Shown here: piece after piece, positions 40,362 to 50,297 of the stretch | Layout of the letters: each line of letters starts with the position of its first letter | Numbering within the stretch: the stretch's first letter is position 1 | DNA from: Mycoplasmatales bacterium | GTDB lineage: Bacteria; Bacillota_I; Bacilli_A; Mycoplasmatales; Metamycoplasmataceae | Assembly: GCA_013215715.1 (NCBI GenBank) | Contig: JABSQT010000001.1 | Span: 124,001 to 188,000, forward strand | DNA: 64,000 bases | Direction: 5' to 3' | Notes under the pieces: model-generated | Told to the model about the DNA's origin: nothing | Databases searched by the model: none | The model's input: the letters and a program-made list of their open reading frames with translations, nothing else | Translations under genes and position numbers: made by a program

Positions 40362-41329
40362 TGGTTGAAAAAATTGATGATAGGTACAAGGTAATTTCAA
40401 AAATTGGTCAAGGTGGTATGGCTGAAATTTATTTAGCGGAGGATATGTTTGATCGCAAAAGAGTTGCAATTAAAGTATTGCATCCAGATAAAAAAAATGA
40501 TGTAATTGCTACAAAACGATTTAATTCTGAAATGACATTAACAAAAACTGTCGATTCTCCATATGTAATCAAAATATATGATTGAAAATTTGATGATGAA
40601 GTGCAATATATTGTTATGGAACATGTGGAAGGTTCTATTTTCAAAGATTACATTGAAAGAAGGACGAAATTAACCGTTGATGAAACAATAGAATTTTCAA
40701 AACAATTAGCACTTGGTTTTGCTGAAATTCATAGAAGAGGCATAATTCATAGAGATATCAAATCTTCTAATATTATGATTTCTGATCATGGGAAAGTTAA
40801 AATTATAGATTTTGGTATTGCATTAACAGAGGAATCTGATAGGTTGACTAGAGCTGATAGTATTATTGGTTCTGTGCAATATTTAGCACCTGAAATTTTA
40901 GATCAAGAAAAACCAACGCGTCAATGAGATATTTATGCATTAGGAGTTTTGATGTTTGAAATGTTAACTGGAACATGTCCATTTAATGAAAAAGATGCTA
41001 TTTCTACTGCACTAAAACATAAATCTTCAGCAGTTCCACATGTAAATAAAATAGTTGATTCAGTTCCACAATCAGTTGCGAATATAGTAATTAAAGCTAC
41101 TGCTAAAGATAAGAATAATAGATATAATACTATGAGTGAATTTTATAATGATCTTAAAGATTCATTAAGTAACGAAAGATTATATGAACCTTTAATTAAT
41201 CTTGATGGTAAAAAGAAAAAAGATTTTTTTACAATTATAAATTCTAGGTGAACACTTGTTGGGATATTAATAGTAATAATTATTATAATGTTAGCCGTTA
41301 TAGTTGGATTAGTATGGGGGTTGAAATAA
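40361..41329 (+). CDS. prkC: Ser/Thr protein kinase, PrkC-like, without PASTA domains
   Basis: 322 residues. Hanks-type kinase domain, residues ~8-275: IGQGGMAEIYLAED (Gly loop), VAIKVLHPD (Lys), IIHRDIKSSNIMI (catalytic loop), KIIDFGIALTEES (DFG), GSVQYLAPE (activation segment end), DIYALGVLMFEML. One membrane helix closes it (about 297-319: LVGILIVIIIIMLAVIVGL), with only a few residues outside. The extracellular PASTA repeats that sense peptidoglycan in Bacillus PrkC are absent, in keeping with a wall-less cell. Coupled to both prpC and rsgA by TAATG. Confidence 0.94.
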
Positions 41330-42162
41330 TGCGTGGTCAAGTAATAAGAGTTAATGCTGGTTTTTATGACATTGAAAAAGATGGTAAAGAATATAGAACA
41401 AGAGGTAGAGGTAATTTAAGAAACTTAGGTATCAATCCTGTGGTTGGCGATATTGTTTCTTTTGATCCAAATGGTTTTTTAAATGAGGTTCATGAAAGAA
41501 GGAATTCATTAATTAGACCGAAAGTTGCGAATGTTGATCAAGCAATTGTTATAACTTCTATGGCTGAACCTAAATACTCATCATTGCTATTAAATAAATT
41601 TTTAGCAATTATTGAATATAACAATATTAAACCAATTATTGTGTTTACCAAATGTGATTTAGTTGAAGAATCATATTTAGAGGAATATAAAGAACAAGGT
41701 TATGATGTTTTTGAAATTTCCAATCCAAATAAAGATGGTATTGAAAAATTAAAACCAATTTTTAAGGAAAAGTTATCAGTTTTTACTGGTCAAACTGGTG
41801 CGGGTAAATCAACAACAATTAACTCTCTTGCCAATTTAAATATTAAAACCCAAGAAATTTCAAAAGCTCTTGGAAGGGGAAAACATACAACCAGAGTTGT
41901 AGAAATTATTGATTGATTTGGTGGTAAATTAATTGATACTCCTGGATTTTCTTCATTAGAATTTACGTTAACTAAAATACAACTTGCACACTCTTATGCA
42001 GATTTTAGAGAATTGTCTAAGCAATGTAAATTTAGAACATGTATACATAAAGAAGAAAAAATATGTGCTGTTAAAGTGGCTATTGAAGAAGGTAAAGTAT
42101 CGAAAACCAGATATAAGGATTATCTAAAACTTTTAGAGGAGGCTTCAGAATGAGAAAAATAG
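41329..42162 (+). CDS. rsgA: Small ribosomal subunit biogenesis GTPase RsgA
   Basis: 277 residues. Circularly permuted GTPase that helps mature the 30S subunit. OB fold: VIRVNAGFYDIEKDGKEYRTRGRG. G4 FTKCDLVE precedes G1 GQTGAGKSTTINSLA at about 152, then G3 DTPGFSSLEF. The C-terminal zinc-binding part has CKFRTCIHKEEKICAVK. The first residues of related proteins are longer by ~10. rpe starts inside its end (13-nt overlap). Confidence 0.95.
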
Positions 42163-42800
42163 CAGCATCATTACTTAATGTTGAAAATAATGAAAAAGCA
42201 AATATCACAAATAAATTAATTAATAATGGAATGTCATGAGTTCATTATGATATTATGGATGGTATTTTTGTGCCAGCAACTGCATTAACTTTAGAAGATG
42301 TAATTAAAAATGTAAAATTAACAGAAAAACATTTTGTTGATATTCATTTAATGGTTTCAACGGCAGAAAATTATATTGAAAAATTCAAAGATATAGCTGA
42401 TTTAATTACATTTCATCATGAATCAGAATCATATGAGGTTGGTTTAGAAATAGTAAAAAATAATAGTAACAGAGGTTTTAAACAAGGGATTGCATTCAAT
42501 CCAAAAACAAATGTTGAACAAATATATGACTATATACCATATATAGATGTGATTTTGGTTATGTCAGTACAACCTGGAGCAGGTGGACAAAAGTTTAATG
42601 AAAATGCATTAGGAAAAATTTCAAAACTAAGAAAATATATTGATGAAAGAGGATTTGATGTAATTATTGAAGTTGACGGTGGTATTAACGATATTACTGG
42701 TCCTCAAGCTTTCAAAGCTGGAGCAGATGTTTTGGTTTCTGGATCATTCTTATGCTCTGAACCCACAAAACAAAGATTAGATTCCATAAAAGGAAAATAA
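42150..42800 (+). CDS. rpe: Ribulose-phosphate 3-epimerase
   Basis: 216 residues, TIM barrel interconverting ribulose-5-P and xylulose-5-P. Motifs: IAASLLN, WVHYDIMDGIFVP (metal ligands), VDIHLMVS (His), TFHHES, LVMSVQPGAGGQKFNE, IIEVDGGINDIT. TGA encodes Trp before VHYD. It has an AGGAGG site within rsgA and closes the cluster. Confidence 0.95.
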
Positions 42801-42827
42801 AAAATGAGTTAATCTCATTTTTTTATT
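42800..42827. terminator. Bidirectional terminator between rpe and rpmB
   Basis: AAAATGAG / CTCATTTT around TTAAT, with T runs on both strands. Confidence 0.8.
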
Positions 42828-42847
42828 ATAAATAATTAAAAAAAGAA

Positions 42848-43042
42848 CTAAGCAACAAGTCCTTTTTTCTTAAGAGTTTTAGCAGTTTTTGCTGAAACTT
42901 TAATTCTTTTCTTTTGTCCGTTTTCAATAATAGTAACTTTTTGTAAGTTTACTCCAAAAGTTCTTTTTGTTGAATTAAGAGCATGTGATCTATTGTTACC
43001 TGACATTGGACCTACTCCTGAGATTGAACATCTTCTTGCCAT
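42848..43042 (-). CDS. rpmB: Ribosomal protein L28
   Basis: 64 residues. [36 protein letters not shown] is the L28 signature, followed by the basic helix [14 protein letters not shown]. In B. subtilis rpmB lies in the same place, between the rpe/thiN genes and yloU, also in opposite orientation. AAGGAGG precedes the start; TATAAT lies on the minus strand at 43090-43095. Confidence 0.97.
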   Translation of the reverse strand: MARRCSISGVGPMSGNNRSHALNSTKRTFGVNLQKVTIIENGQKKRIKVSAKTAKTLKKKGLVA

Positions 43043-43137
43043 AAGTTCCTCCTTTATATTCTATTTATTATTACAGATTAGGTATATTTATTATAAACTA
43101 AAAATGTAAAAAATATCCATTAAATTATAAAACTCTA

Positions 43138-43187
43138 TTAGCAATAAAATATATATACTAGTATATATATGCTAATAATGGTATAAT
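43138..43187 (+). promoter_or_regulatory. Palindrome overlapping the asp23 promoter
   Basis: A 22-nt perfect AT palindrome centred on CTAG (43149-43170) sits inside a wider TTAGCA (43138-43143) ... TGCTAA (43170-43175) inverted repeat. TATAAT of the downstream operon is at 43182-43187, so the palindrome covers the -35 region. This is operator-like. Confidence 0.5.
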
Positions 43188-43215
43188 TGTTTAGATTAAA
43201 TAAGGAGGTTCGGAA

Positions 43216-43530
43216 ATGACAGAAGAACAAATCAATGAATTACGTGAAGGAATTGTTAATTCAATTAGTACTGTACCAGGTCTTGTGGGACTTGTTAATA
43301 AAGAATCACAAGCACAAACTTTAAGAGTTCTAACAGAAACAAATTATGGAAAGGGTATTGATATTATACCTACATCTAATGGTGTAGAAATTAAGATATT
43401 TATCATAGCTTCTTTAAATGTTAGGACGGAAATAGTTTCAAGGGAATTATCTTCTGCAGTCGAATCTTATTTCAAAGCAAACAATTATAAAATATCAAAA
43501 ATAAACATTTACATTAAAGGAGTTAAGTAA
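43216..43530 (+). CDS. Asp23/Gls24 family protein (YloU)
   Basis: 104 residues, with IVNSISTVPGLVGLV, a beta-rich IDIIPTSNGVEIKIFIIASLNVRTEIVSRELSSAV, and a closing KINIYIKGVK. That is the Asp23/Gls24 pattern, usually a membrane-associated or stress-related protein. In B. subtilis yloU precedes yloV exactly as here. It begins after AAGGAGG and runs directly into fakA (stop and start separated by no gap). Confidence 0.85.
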   Translation: MTEEQINELREGIVNSISTVPGLVGLVNKESQAQTLRVLTETNYGKGIDIIPTSNGVEIKIFIIASLNVRTEIVSRELSSAVESYFKANNYKISKINIYIKGVK

Positions 43531-45146
43531 TGAAAACAATAAACGGTAAAACATTAAAAGAAGCATTGACGTCAGGTGTTAATGCGGTTCGTAATGATGC
43601 AAATAGGATAGACGCACTTAACGTTTTCCCGGTTCCGGATGGGGATACGGGATCAAATATGTCAGCAACAGCTAAATATGCAGCAGAAGAAATCACAGCT
43701 TTAAAAACTAATTCAATTTCAGAAATTTCTGCTAAATTTGCTAGAGGAATGCTTTTAGGAGCTAGAGGTAATTCGGGTGTTATTCTTTCTCAAATCTTAA
43801 AAGGATTCTCTGTAGGATTTAAAGGATTGGATGAAGCTAATGGCTTTGATATCGTTAAAGCATTTGCTGAAGCAAAAGAATATGCATATAAATCGGTAAT
43901 GAAACCTGTTGAAGGAACAATATTAACAGTAATTAGAGAAACTGCAACTGCACTTGAAGCAAAAGTTACTCCTTCAATGACAGTTGTTGAAATTTTTGCC
44001 TTAGCCGCAAATGAAGCTAGGAAGTCTGTAAATAATACACCTAATTTATTACCAGTTCTTAAAGAAGTTGGTGTTGTTGATTCTGGTGGGGAAGGTTTAT
44101 TCCAATTTTTAAATGGTATGGCTGAACACTTAGAGGGACGTCCAATTGCATTTTCAGAACCAACAGGCGAAGCTATTCTTCTTTCAGAAGAGACATTTGA
44201 TGGTGAATTCGGTTATTGTACAGAAGCAATGGTTAATTTAAAATCTAAAAATACCTTCAAAAAAGAAAAATTTGAGCAAGGTCTTAATAAATTAGGTAAT
44301 TCTGCTGTTGTTGTTGTTGATGAAGAAATTCTTAAAGTTCATATTCATGCATTGAAACCTGGAACTGTTTTAAACTTTATTCATAAATTTGGTGAGTTTT
44401 TCAAACTTAAAGTTGAAAATATGACTGAACAAGCTACTGAAAATAAAGCTGCTTCAAAAATTCAAACTTCTAATAATGAAAATAAATCAGTTAATATTGG
44501 TATTGTTTCATGTAATGTTGGTCAAGGAATTATTAATGATATGAAGGAATATGGAGCTGACTTTATTATTGAAGGTGGACAAACAATGAATCCTTCAGCA
44601 TCTGATATCATAAAAGCAATTAATGCCGTGGATACGGATAAAGTTATCATTCTTCCAAACAACTCTAATATTATTCTTGCTGCACAACAAGCTGCACAAA
44701 CAATTACAAATAAAAAAGTTGTTATAGTACCTACAAAAACACAAATGCAAGGTATTTCAGCAATTATTAATTTTGATCGTGATGGTTCATTGGAAACAAA
44801 TAAAGAGGAAATGACAGAAGCTATTTCAGCTACTAAAACTGTTCAAGTTACAAAAGCTTCAAGAACTACAAAAATTGAAGGTGTAAAAGTTACTGAAGGT
44901 GAATATTTATCAATTGCGGATAAAACAATTTTAGGAACAAATCCTTCTTCAGTTAAAGCGGCTATTAAAGCTCTAAAATCAGTAATAGATGAAGATGCTG
45001 AAATTGTAACAATTTATTTTGGGGATGACTCAACTAAAAGTGATGCTTCAGAAATTGCTAGTTATTTAGAAAATAATTTTGATGTTGAAATCGAAATCAA
45101 AACAGGTGATCAACCAGTATACAACTTCTTAATCGCAGTTGAATAA
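43530..45146 (+). CDS. fakA: Fatty acid kinase FakA (DAK domain; YloV)
   Basis: 538 residues. FakA phosphorylates fatty acids bound to FakB, giving acyl-phosphate. The N-terminal Dak2 kinase domain: VNAVRNDANRIDALNVFPVPDGDTGSNMSATAKYA (Asp-rich metal site), then ARGMLLGARGNSGVILSQILKGF. A middle DUF1949-like/YloV part has VVDSGGEGLFQF and GYCTEAMVNLK, and the C-terminal FakB-binding domain shows ANAAQQAAQ-like and VVPTKTQMQGISAI segments. Two FakB-type DegV proteins are in this window. In B. subtilis yloV stands in the same position upstream of plsX. Confidence 0.93.
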   Translation: MKTINGKTLKEALTSGVNAVRNDANRIDALNVFPVPDGDTGSNMSATAKYAAEEITALKTNSISEISAKFARGMLLGARGNSGVILSQILKGFSVGFKGLDEANGFDIVKAFAEAKEYAYKSVMKPVEGTILTVIRETATALEAKVTPSMTVVEIFALAANEARKSVNNTPNLLPVLKEVGVVDSGGEGLFQFLNGMAEHLEGRPIAFSEPTGEAILLSEETFDGEFGYCTEAMVNLKSKNTFKKEKFEQGLNKLGNSAVVVVDEEILKVHIHALKPGTVLNFIHKFGEFFKLKVENMTEQATENKAASKIQTSNNENKSVNIGIVSCNVGQGIINDMKEYGADFIIEGGQTMNPSASDIIKAINAVDTDKVIILPNNSNIILAAQQAAQTITNKKVVIVPTKTQMQGISAIINFDRDGSLETNKEEMTEAISATKTVQVTKASRTTKIEGVKVTEGEYLSIADKTILGTNPSSVKAAIKALKSVIDEDAEIVTIYFGDDSTKSDASEIASYLENNFDVEIEIKTGDQPVYNFLIAVE

Positions 45147-45160
45147 GAGAGGGGAAAGAT

Positions 45161-46147
45161 ATGACAACAATAGCTTTTGATGTGATGGGAAATGATAATG
45201 GTGTAAAACCTGCTGTTATCGCTTCATTGAACTTTATTAAAAAAAATTCTAATTATAAAATTATTTTAGTTGGTGATAAAAAGAAAATTAAAACTATTCT
45301 TAAAGAACAGCATGAAAGAATTGAAATATTAGATGTTGCAAATGTTGCTGATCCAAAAAAAGGAGCAATGATTGTAAGAGATAAAACAACTTCAATGTAC
45401 AAGGCAATTGAATTGGTAAAAAAAGGTGAAGCGGAAGTTGTTTTATCTTCTGGATCCTCAGCTGGATATATAGCATATGCTACACTTTCACTTAAAAGAC
45501 TTCCAGGCGTTTCAAGACCAGCATTTATGCCTATTTTTCCTACAAATCAACCGGGTAAAAGGTTTGTAATGATGGATGTAGGGGCAACATTAGAAGTTGA
45601 TGGTGAATTACTTTATCAATGAGCAAAAATAGGTAATATATTTTCAAAACATATTTTAGGCGTTCAAAAACCAAAAGTATCTATTGTTAATGTAGGGACC
45701 GAAAAAGGTAAAGGTATGACCTTTCATAATGAAGCATATGATTTACTTAAAAAAGATAACAACATTAATTTTCAAGGCTTTGTAGAAGCGAGAGAATTAT
45801 TAATGGCTGTGACTGATGTGGCGGTTGTTGATGGTTATGCAGGAAATATGATTCTTAAATCTATGGAAGGTACAGGACTTACTATTGGTCAAACACTTAA
45901 AAAAGCTATCAAGAAAAATCCGATTCGTATTATGGGTGCAATATTAGCAAGAGGCGCCTTAAAGAATTTGAAAAGTACACTAGACTTTCGTACAGTGGGA
46001 GCTGCATGGGTTATTGGAGTTGATGGAATTGTTATTAAATCACATGGTTCTTCAGATGAAAAAGCATTTGCAGGTGCTTTTGGTCAAATCCAAGAAGCTA
46101 TAAATAATGATGCTATGAATAAAATAAGAAGAGAGATCCAAAAATAA
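45161..46147 (+). CDS. plsX: Phosphate acyltransferase PlsX
   Basis: 328 residues. It interconverts acyl-ACP and acyl-phosphate; PlsY then uses acyl-phosphate to acylate glycerol-3-phosphate. Signature start TIAFDVMGNDNGVKPAV, then VLSSGSSAGYIAYATLSLKRLPGVSRPAF, NVGTEKGKG, VDGYAGNMILKSMEGTG, and a C-terminal IKSHGSSDEKAF. It follows fakA by 14 nt, linking activation of imported fatty acids to phospholipid synthesis. In B. subtilis fapR, fabD, fabG and acpA surround it; here none does. Confidence 0.95.
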
Positions 46148-46171
46148 CAATCAAAATAATAAGGAGTGATT

Positions 46172-46828
46172 ATGAAAGAAATCTTAGAACAATTTGGAAT
46201 TGAACCAAAAGATATCGATCTTTATTATCAAGCGTTTACACACCAAACGTTTGCTAATGAACATAGATATAATCTTACATATCAAAGATTGGAATTTGTG
46301 GGAGATGCTTTAATTGATGCTGCTGTTGGTATATATTTATTTAAAAATTATAAAAAATTAGATGAAGGTGAGATGACACTTTTAAGAGCGAAGGTTGTGA
46401 ATAAAGAATCATTTGCAAAACTTTCAAGAAGATTAAATTTAGGTCAATTACTTAGGGTTGGTAATGGAGCAAATGAATTAAAGGATAATGAATCAATACT
46501 TGCAGACTTATTTGAATCTTTTGCGGCTGCTATTTATTTAGATCAAGGACAAGATATTTTTGAAGCATTTTTAAATGCAACTGTTTTTGAAGAGATAAGA
46601 AAAAATGTTTCTTCTGAATTAAAAGATTCAAAAACTTTACTTCAGGAATATTTACAAACTGAATCAAGGGAAACTATTCAGTACAAGACATATAAAGATG
46701 ATGGACATTTCTTTGCAAAAGTTCAACATGATGGACATTACTTCGGTTCAGGTAAGGGATTATCTAAAAAAGAAGCAGAACAAAATGCTGCCAAAGCAGC
46801 ACTAAAAATTTTAAAAGGAGCTAAATAA
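46172..46828 (+). CDS. rnc: Ribonuclease III
   Basis: 218 residues. Double-strand-specific endonuclease for rRNA and mRNA processing. Catalytic signature [21 protein letters not shown], at about 35-55; second acidic site [18 protein letters not shown]. The dsRNA-binding domain follows: [54 protein letters not shown]. Start 46172 has AAGGAG. smc overlaps its stop (TAATG). Confidence 0.96.
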   Translation: MKEILEQFGIEPKDIDLYYQAFTHQTFANEHRYNLTYQRLEFVGDALIDAAVGIYLFKNYKKLDEGEMTLLRAKVVNKESFAKLSRRLNLGQLLRVGNGANELKDNESILADLFESFAAAIYLDQGQDIFEAFLNATVFEEIRKNVSSELKDSKTLLQEYLQTESRETIQYKTYKDDGHFFAKVQHDGHYFGSGKGLSKKEAEQNAAKAALKILKGAK

Positions 46829-49755
46829 TGAGATTAATTAAAGTTATAGCGCATGGTTTTAAATCTTTTGCAGATAAAACAATTTTAAATTTTGATGGAG
46901 GTGTTGTAGGTATTGTCGGACCAAATGGTTCGGGTAAATCAAATATTAATGACGCTATTAAATGAGTTTTAGGAGAACAATCTTCAAAATCATTACGTGG
47001 GGACTCTATGGAGGATGTTATTTTCGCTGGTTCAAAAACCGTACCTGCTATGAATTTTGCAGAAGTTACATTAACTTTTGATAATAGTGAAGGTAGAGTT
47101 TCTTTACCACATAAGAAAATTTCTATCACTCGTAAATTAACACGTGGTAAAGGTGGAAATCAATATTTCATTAATGGTGATATAGCACGATTAAGAGATA
47201 TCAAAGAAATAGCGATGGAAACTGGGATGTCAAAATCATCACTTGCCATTATTTCACAAGGAACAATTTCAGATATTGCTCAAGCTACACCAGAAGAAAG
47301 ACGTGGAATATTTGAAGAAGCGGCAGGAATATCAAAATATAAATCTAGAAAAAAAGAAGCTATTAAAAAGTTGGATAATACAACGGAAGCTTTAGAAAAA
47401 GTTCAAACAGTTGTGTATGAATTAGAACGTCAATTAAAACCTTTAAGAAAACAAGCAGAAAAAGCAGAGCTTTATTTACAAAAAACAGGTGAACTAAAAG
47501 ATGTTGAAGTTGGATTAATTGTTGAAGATGTTGCTTATTTTAGAGAACAATTAGAAGAGTTAAATGAAAAATTATCTGATGTAATTGATACTAAAGATGA
47601 TTTAGAAACTAGGATTTCAAATTCTGAAAAAGATATTGAGCAAAAAACAGCTTATAAACTAAACCTTGAAAACGAAGTACTTAATTTAAATACTAGATTT
47701 CAAGAAGTTTCTGAATCAATTAGAGATTTAGAACTGAAAGATTCAATCACTTCACAAAGACGTCAAATGATTATTGATGGTCAAGTTACAACTTCAGAAG
47801 CGGCAAAAACAGAAGCGATGAAAGAACAATTAGAAGAACTTTCTGTAAAATTAGCTCAATACAAAACATGAATCGCTCGCGCAGAAGAAGATGTTAAAAA
47901 CAAAAAAGCAGATGCATCTGAAAAAGAATTATTAATTTCAAAATTACAAAGTAAAAAAGAACTTAATAGTACTAAATTATTTAAAATAAAAACAAAAATA
48001 GATATTTTAGAAGATCACAAAAATAATAAAACTAATTTATTTCAAGGTACAAAAACAATTATTGAAAATAAAGATACTTTTCCAGGCGTTAAGGGGATAG
48101 TTGCAGATTCAATAGAAGTACCTGAAGAATATACAACAGCTGTAGAAACTATTTTACAAAATGCTTTACAACATATTGTTGCTGATAATTCAAAAACTGC
48201 TGTTGAATGTGTTAACTTCCTTAAAAGAAATAGGGGTGGACGTGCTACATTTATTCCGTTAGCTTCAATCCAACCAAAAAGTATAAGAGAAGATCATAAA
48301 CTAGCGCTTACATCACAACCAGGATTTATCGGTGTAGCTGCTGATTTAGTTAATTCAAAACCACAATATAATATTTTAAAGAAATTTTTATTAGGGAATA
48401 TCATAGTGGTTGATTCAATTGAAAATGCAACACAAATATCAAAACTATTGCAACAACGTTATATGGTTGTTACTAAAACAGGAGATATTATTCGTGTTGG
48501 TGGTGTTATTGCTGGTGGACAAGCCGGAAAAACTAGAGATCTTCTAGGTGTTGATAAACAAATTGAAAAACTTAAAACTGCTAAACCTCTTATTGAAAAA
48601 GAAGTGGAACAAATTACATCTGAAATTTCTTCTTTATCTAATATTATTTCAGAAGATAGAGCTATTATTGGAGAACTTTATGTTGAAGTTGCAAAAACAA
48701 AAGAAAAAGAATCGAATGTTAAAGAACAATATTCGTATTTAAAAGATAAATATGAAGTGGCCGCTAATGAAAAATTCGATATTTCAAAAACCCAAGAAAT
48801 TTCACTTGGATCAGTAGAAAATTTTGAAGCTGAAAAATCACAACTTTCTGCAACATTGAAAGCAAAACGTGAAAAAATAATGACTATTAATAATGAACTT
48901 ACACAAGTTACTTTAATGAAGACAGAACTTGAAAAATCACTTCGTCAAATTATGAAGGACTCTTCTGAAAATATGACTAAGAAAAATCAAGCTGAATTTT
49001 ATGTGAATACAGCTACAAAACGTCTTGCAGAAGAATATTCAATGACTATTGATGCTGCAGCAGAAGAATTCACTCTTGAAATCGATAGAGAAGAAGCAAG
49101 AGAATTCGTTACGCGTATGAGAAAAGAAATTAATGAAATTGGTCATGTAAACCTTGATTCAATTAAATCATTTGAAGAAGTTAATGAAAGATTTACTAAA
49201 TTAAAATCTTCTGAAGAAGAATTATTTTCAGCTCAGCAAACAATTTTAGCTGCTATCAATGAAATGGATAAAATTATTATTACTAAATTAGATACAACTG
49301 TTAAAGCAACAAGAGAAGAATTCCAAAAAGTGTTTGAAACTATGTTTGGTGGAGGTACTGCTGAAATTAAATATACAAATCCAGATAACCTTCTTGAAAC
49401 AGGGATTGATGTTGTTGCTCAGCCTCCTGGAAAATCAGTTCGAAATTTAAAACTATTTTCAGGTGGTGAAAAAGCAATTATTGCTATTTCACTCTTATTT
49501 GCAATCCTTAAATCTAAACCATTACCATTATGTATTCTTGATGAGGTTGAAGCTGCATTAGATGAAGCGAATGTATTAAGATATGCACAATTTTTACAAT
49601 CGTTGAAAGAGTCTACACAATTTATTGTCGTTACACATCGTGTTGGAACAATGGAAAATGTTGACCACTTATTTGGTGCTACAATGCAAAATAGAGGAGT
49701 TACATCATTCTTCTCAGTTAAATTGGATACAGCAAAAGAATTGATTGAAAGCTAA
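46828..49755 (+). CDS. smc: Chromosome segregation protein SMC
   Basis: 975 residues, shorter than the ~1190 of Bacillus because of reduced coiled coils. N-terminal ATPase half: [48 protein letters not shown] (Walker A), and [31 protein letters not shown]. The hinge is at about 400-540 ([28 protein letters not shown]). C-terminal half: [50 protein letters not shown]. Loader partners ScpA/ScpB are not here. rnc-smc order is as in Bacillus, but ftsY does not follow. Confidence 0.97.
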
Positions 49756-49770
49756 TGCTTTCTTTTTTTT
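49747..49770 (+). terminator. smc terminator
   Basis: GAAAGC / GCTTTC with the TAA stop in the TAAT loop, then T8. Confidence 0.8.
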
Positions 49771-49780
49771 ATTATTTTTA

Positions 49781-49795
49781 TATAATAAATATATG
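49781..49795 (+). promoter_or_regulatory. coaD promoter -10, leaderless
   Basis: TATAAT 49781-49786, 6 nt, ATG 49793. Confidence 0.7.
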
Positions 49796-50233
49796 AAAAA
49801 AGCAATTTATCCAGGTTCATTTGATCCATTTCACAAAGGGCATTTATCAATATATCAAAAAGCATTAAAATTATTTGATGAAGTGATTATATATGTCACT
49901 AATAATGAAATGAAAGAAAATCAAACATCTTTAAAAATTAGAGAAAAAAATATTAGAACTCAATTACCTAAATGCAAAATAATTGCTGATGATAAATTAA
50001 CGGCATTAATTGCACAAGAAAATGATGCTTTTTATATTGTAAGAGGATTAAGAACTTTTGAAGAAGTTGAATATGAATTATTAATCGCTTCAATAAATAA
50101 AACACTTAACAATAAAGTAGAAACTGTAATTATTTTTTCTGATGAAGAATTAAAGGAAGTTTCATCTTCAATAATCAGAGAATTAAAAAAGAAATATAAT
50201 GATGATTTTAGTAAGCTTACAAACAATGATTAA
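49793..50233 (+). CDS. coaD: Phosphopantetheine adenylyltransferase
   Basis: 146 residues, making dephospho-CoA from 4'-phosphopantetheine and ATP; CoaE (22095) completes CoA. The signature is AIYPGSFDPFHKGHLSIYQKALKLFDEV (T/HxGH nucleotidyltransferase motif), then IVRGLRTFEEVEYELLIASINKTL and EVSSSIIRELKKK. A longer frame starting at 49745 would overlap smc's end, its terminator and the promoter, so 49793 is chosen. Confidence 0.95.
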   Translation: MKKAIYPGSFDPFHKGHLSIYQKALKLFDEVIIYVTNNEMKENQTSLKIREKNIRTQLPKCKIIADDKLTALIAQENDAFYIVRGLRTFEEVEYELLIASINKTLNNKVETVIIFSDEELKEVSSSIIRELKKKYNDDFSKLTNND

Positions 50234-50282
50234 CCCTATTGTGTAATGGGACATTTTTTGTATTAAAATGACACTATTTTTA

Positions 50283-50297
50283 TATAATTAATGTATG
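50283..50297 (+). promoter_or_regulatory. Promoter -10 of the OmpR-type regulator, leaderless
   Basis: TATAAT 50283-50288, 6 nt, ATG 50295. Between coaD and this box no clear terminator is seen. Confidence 0.6.
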
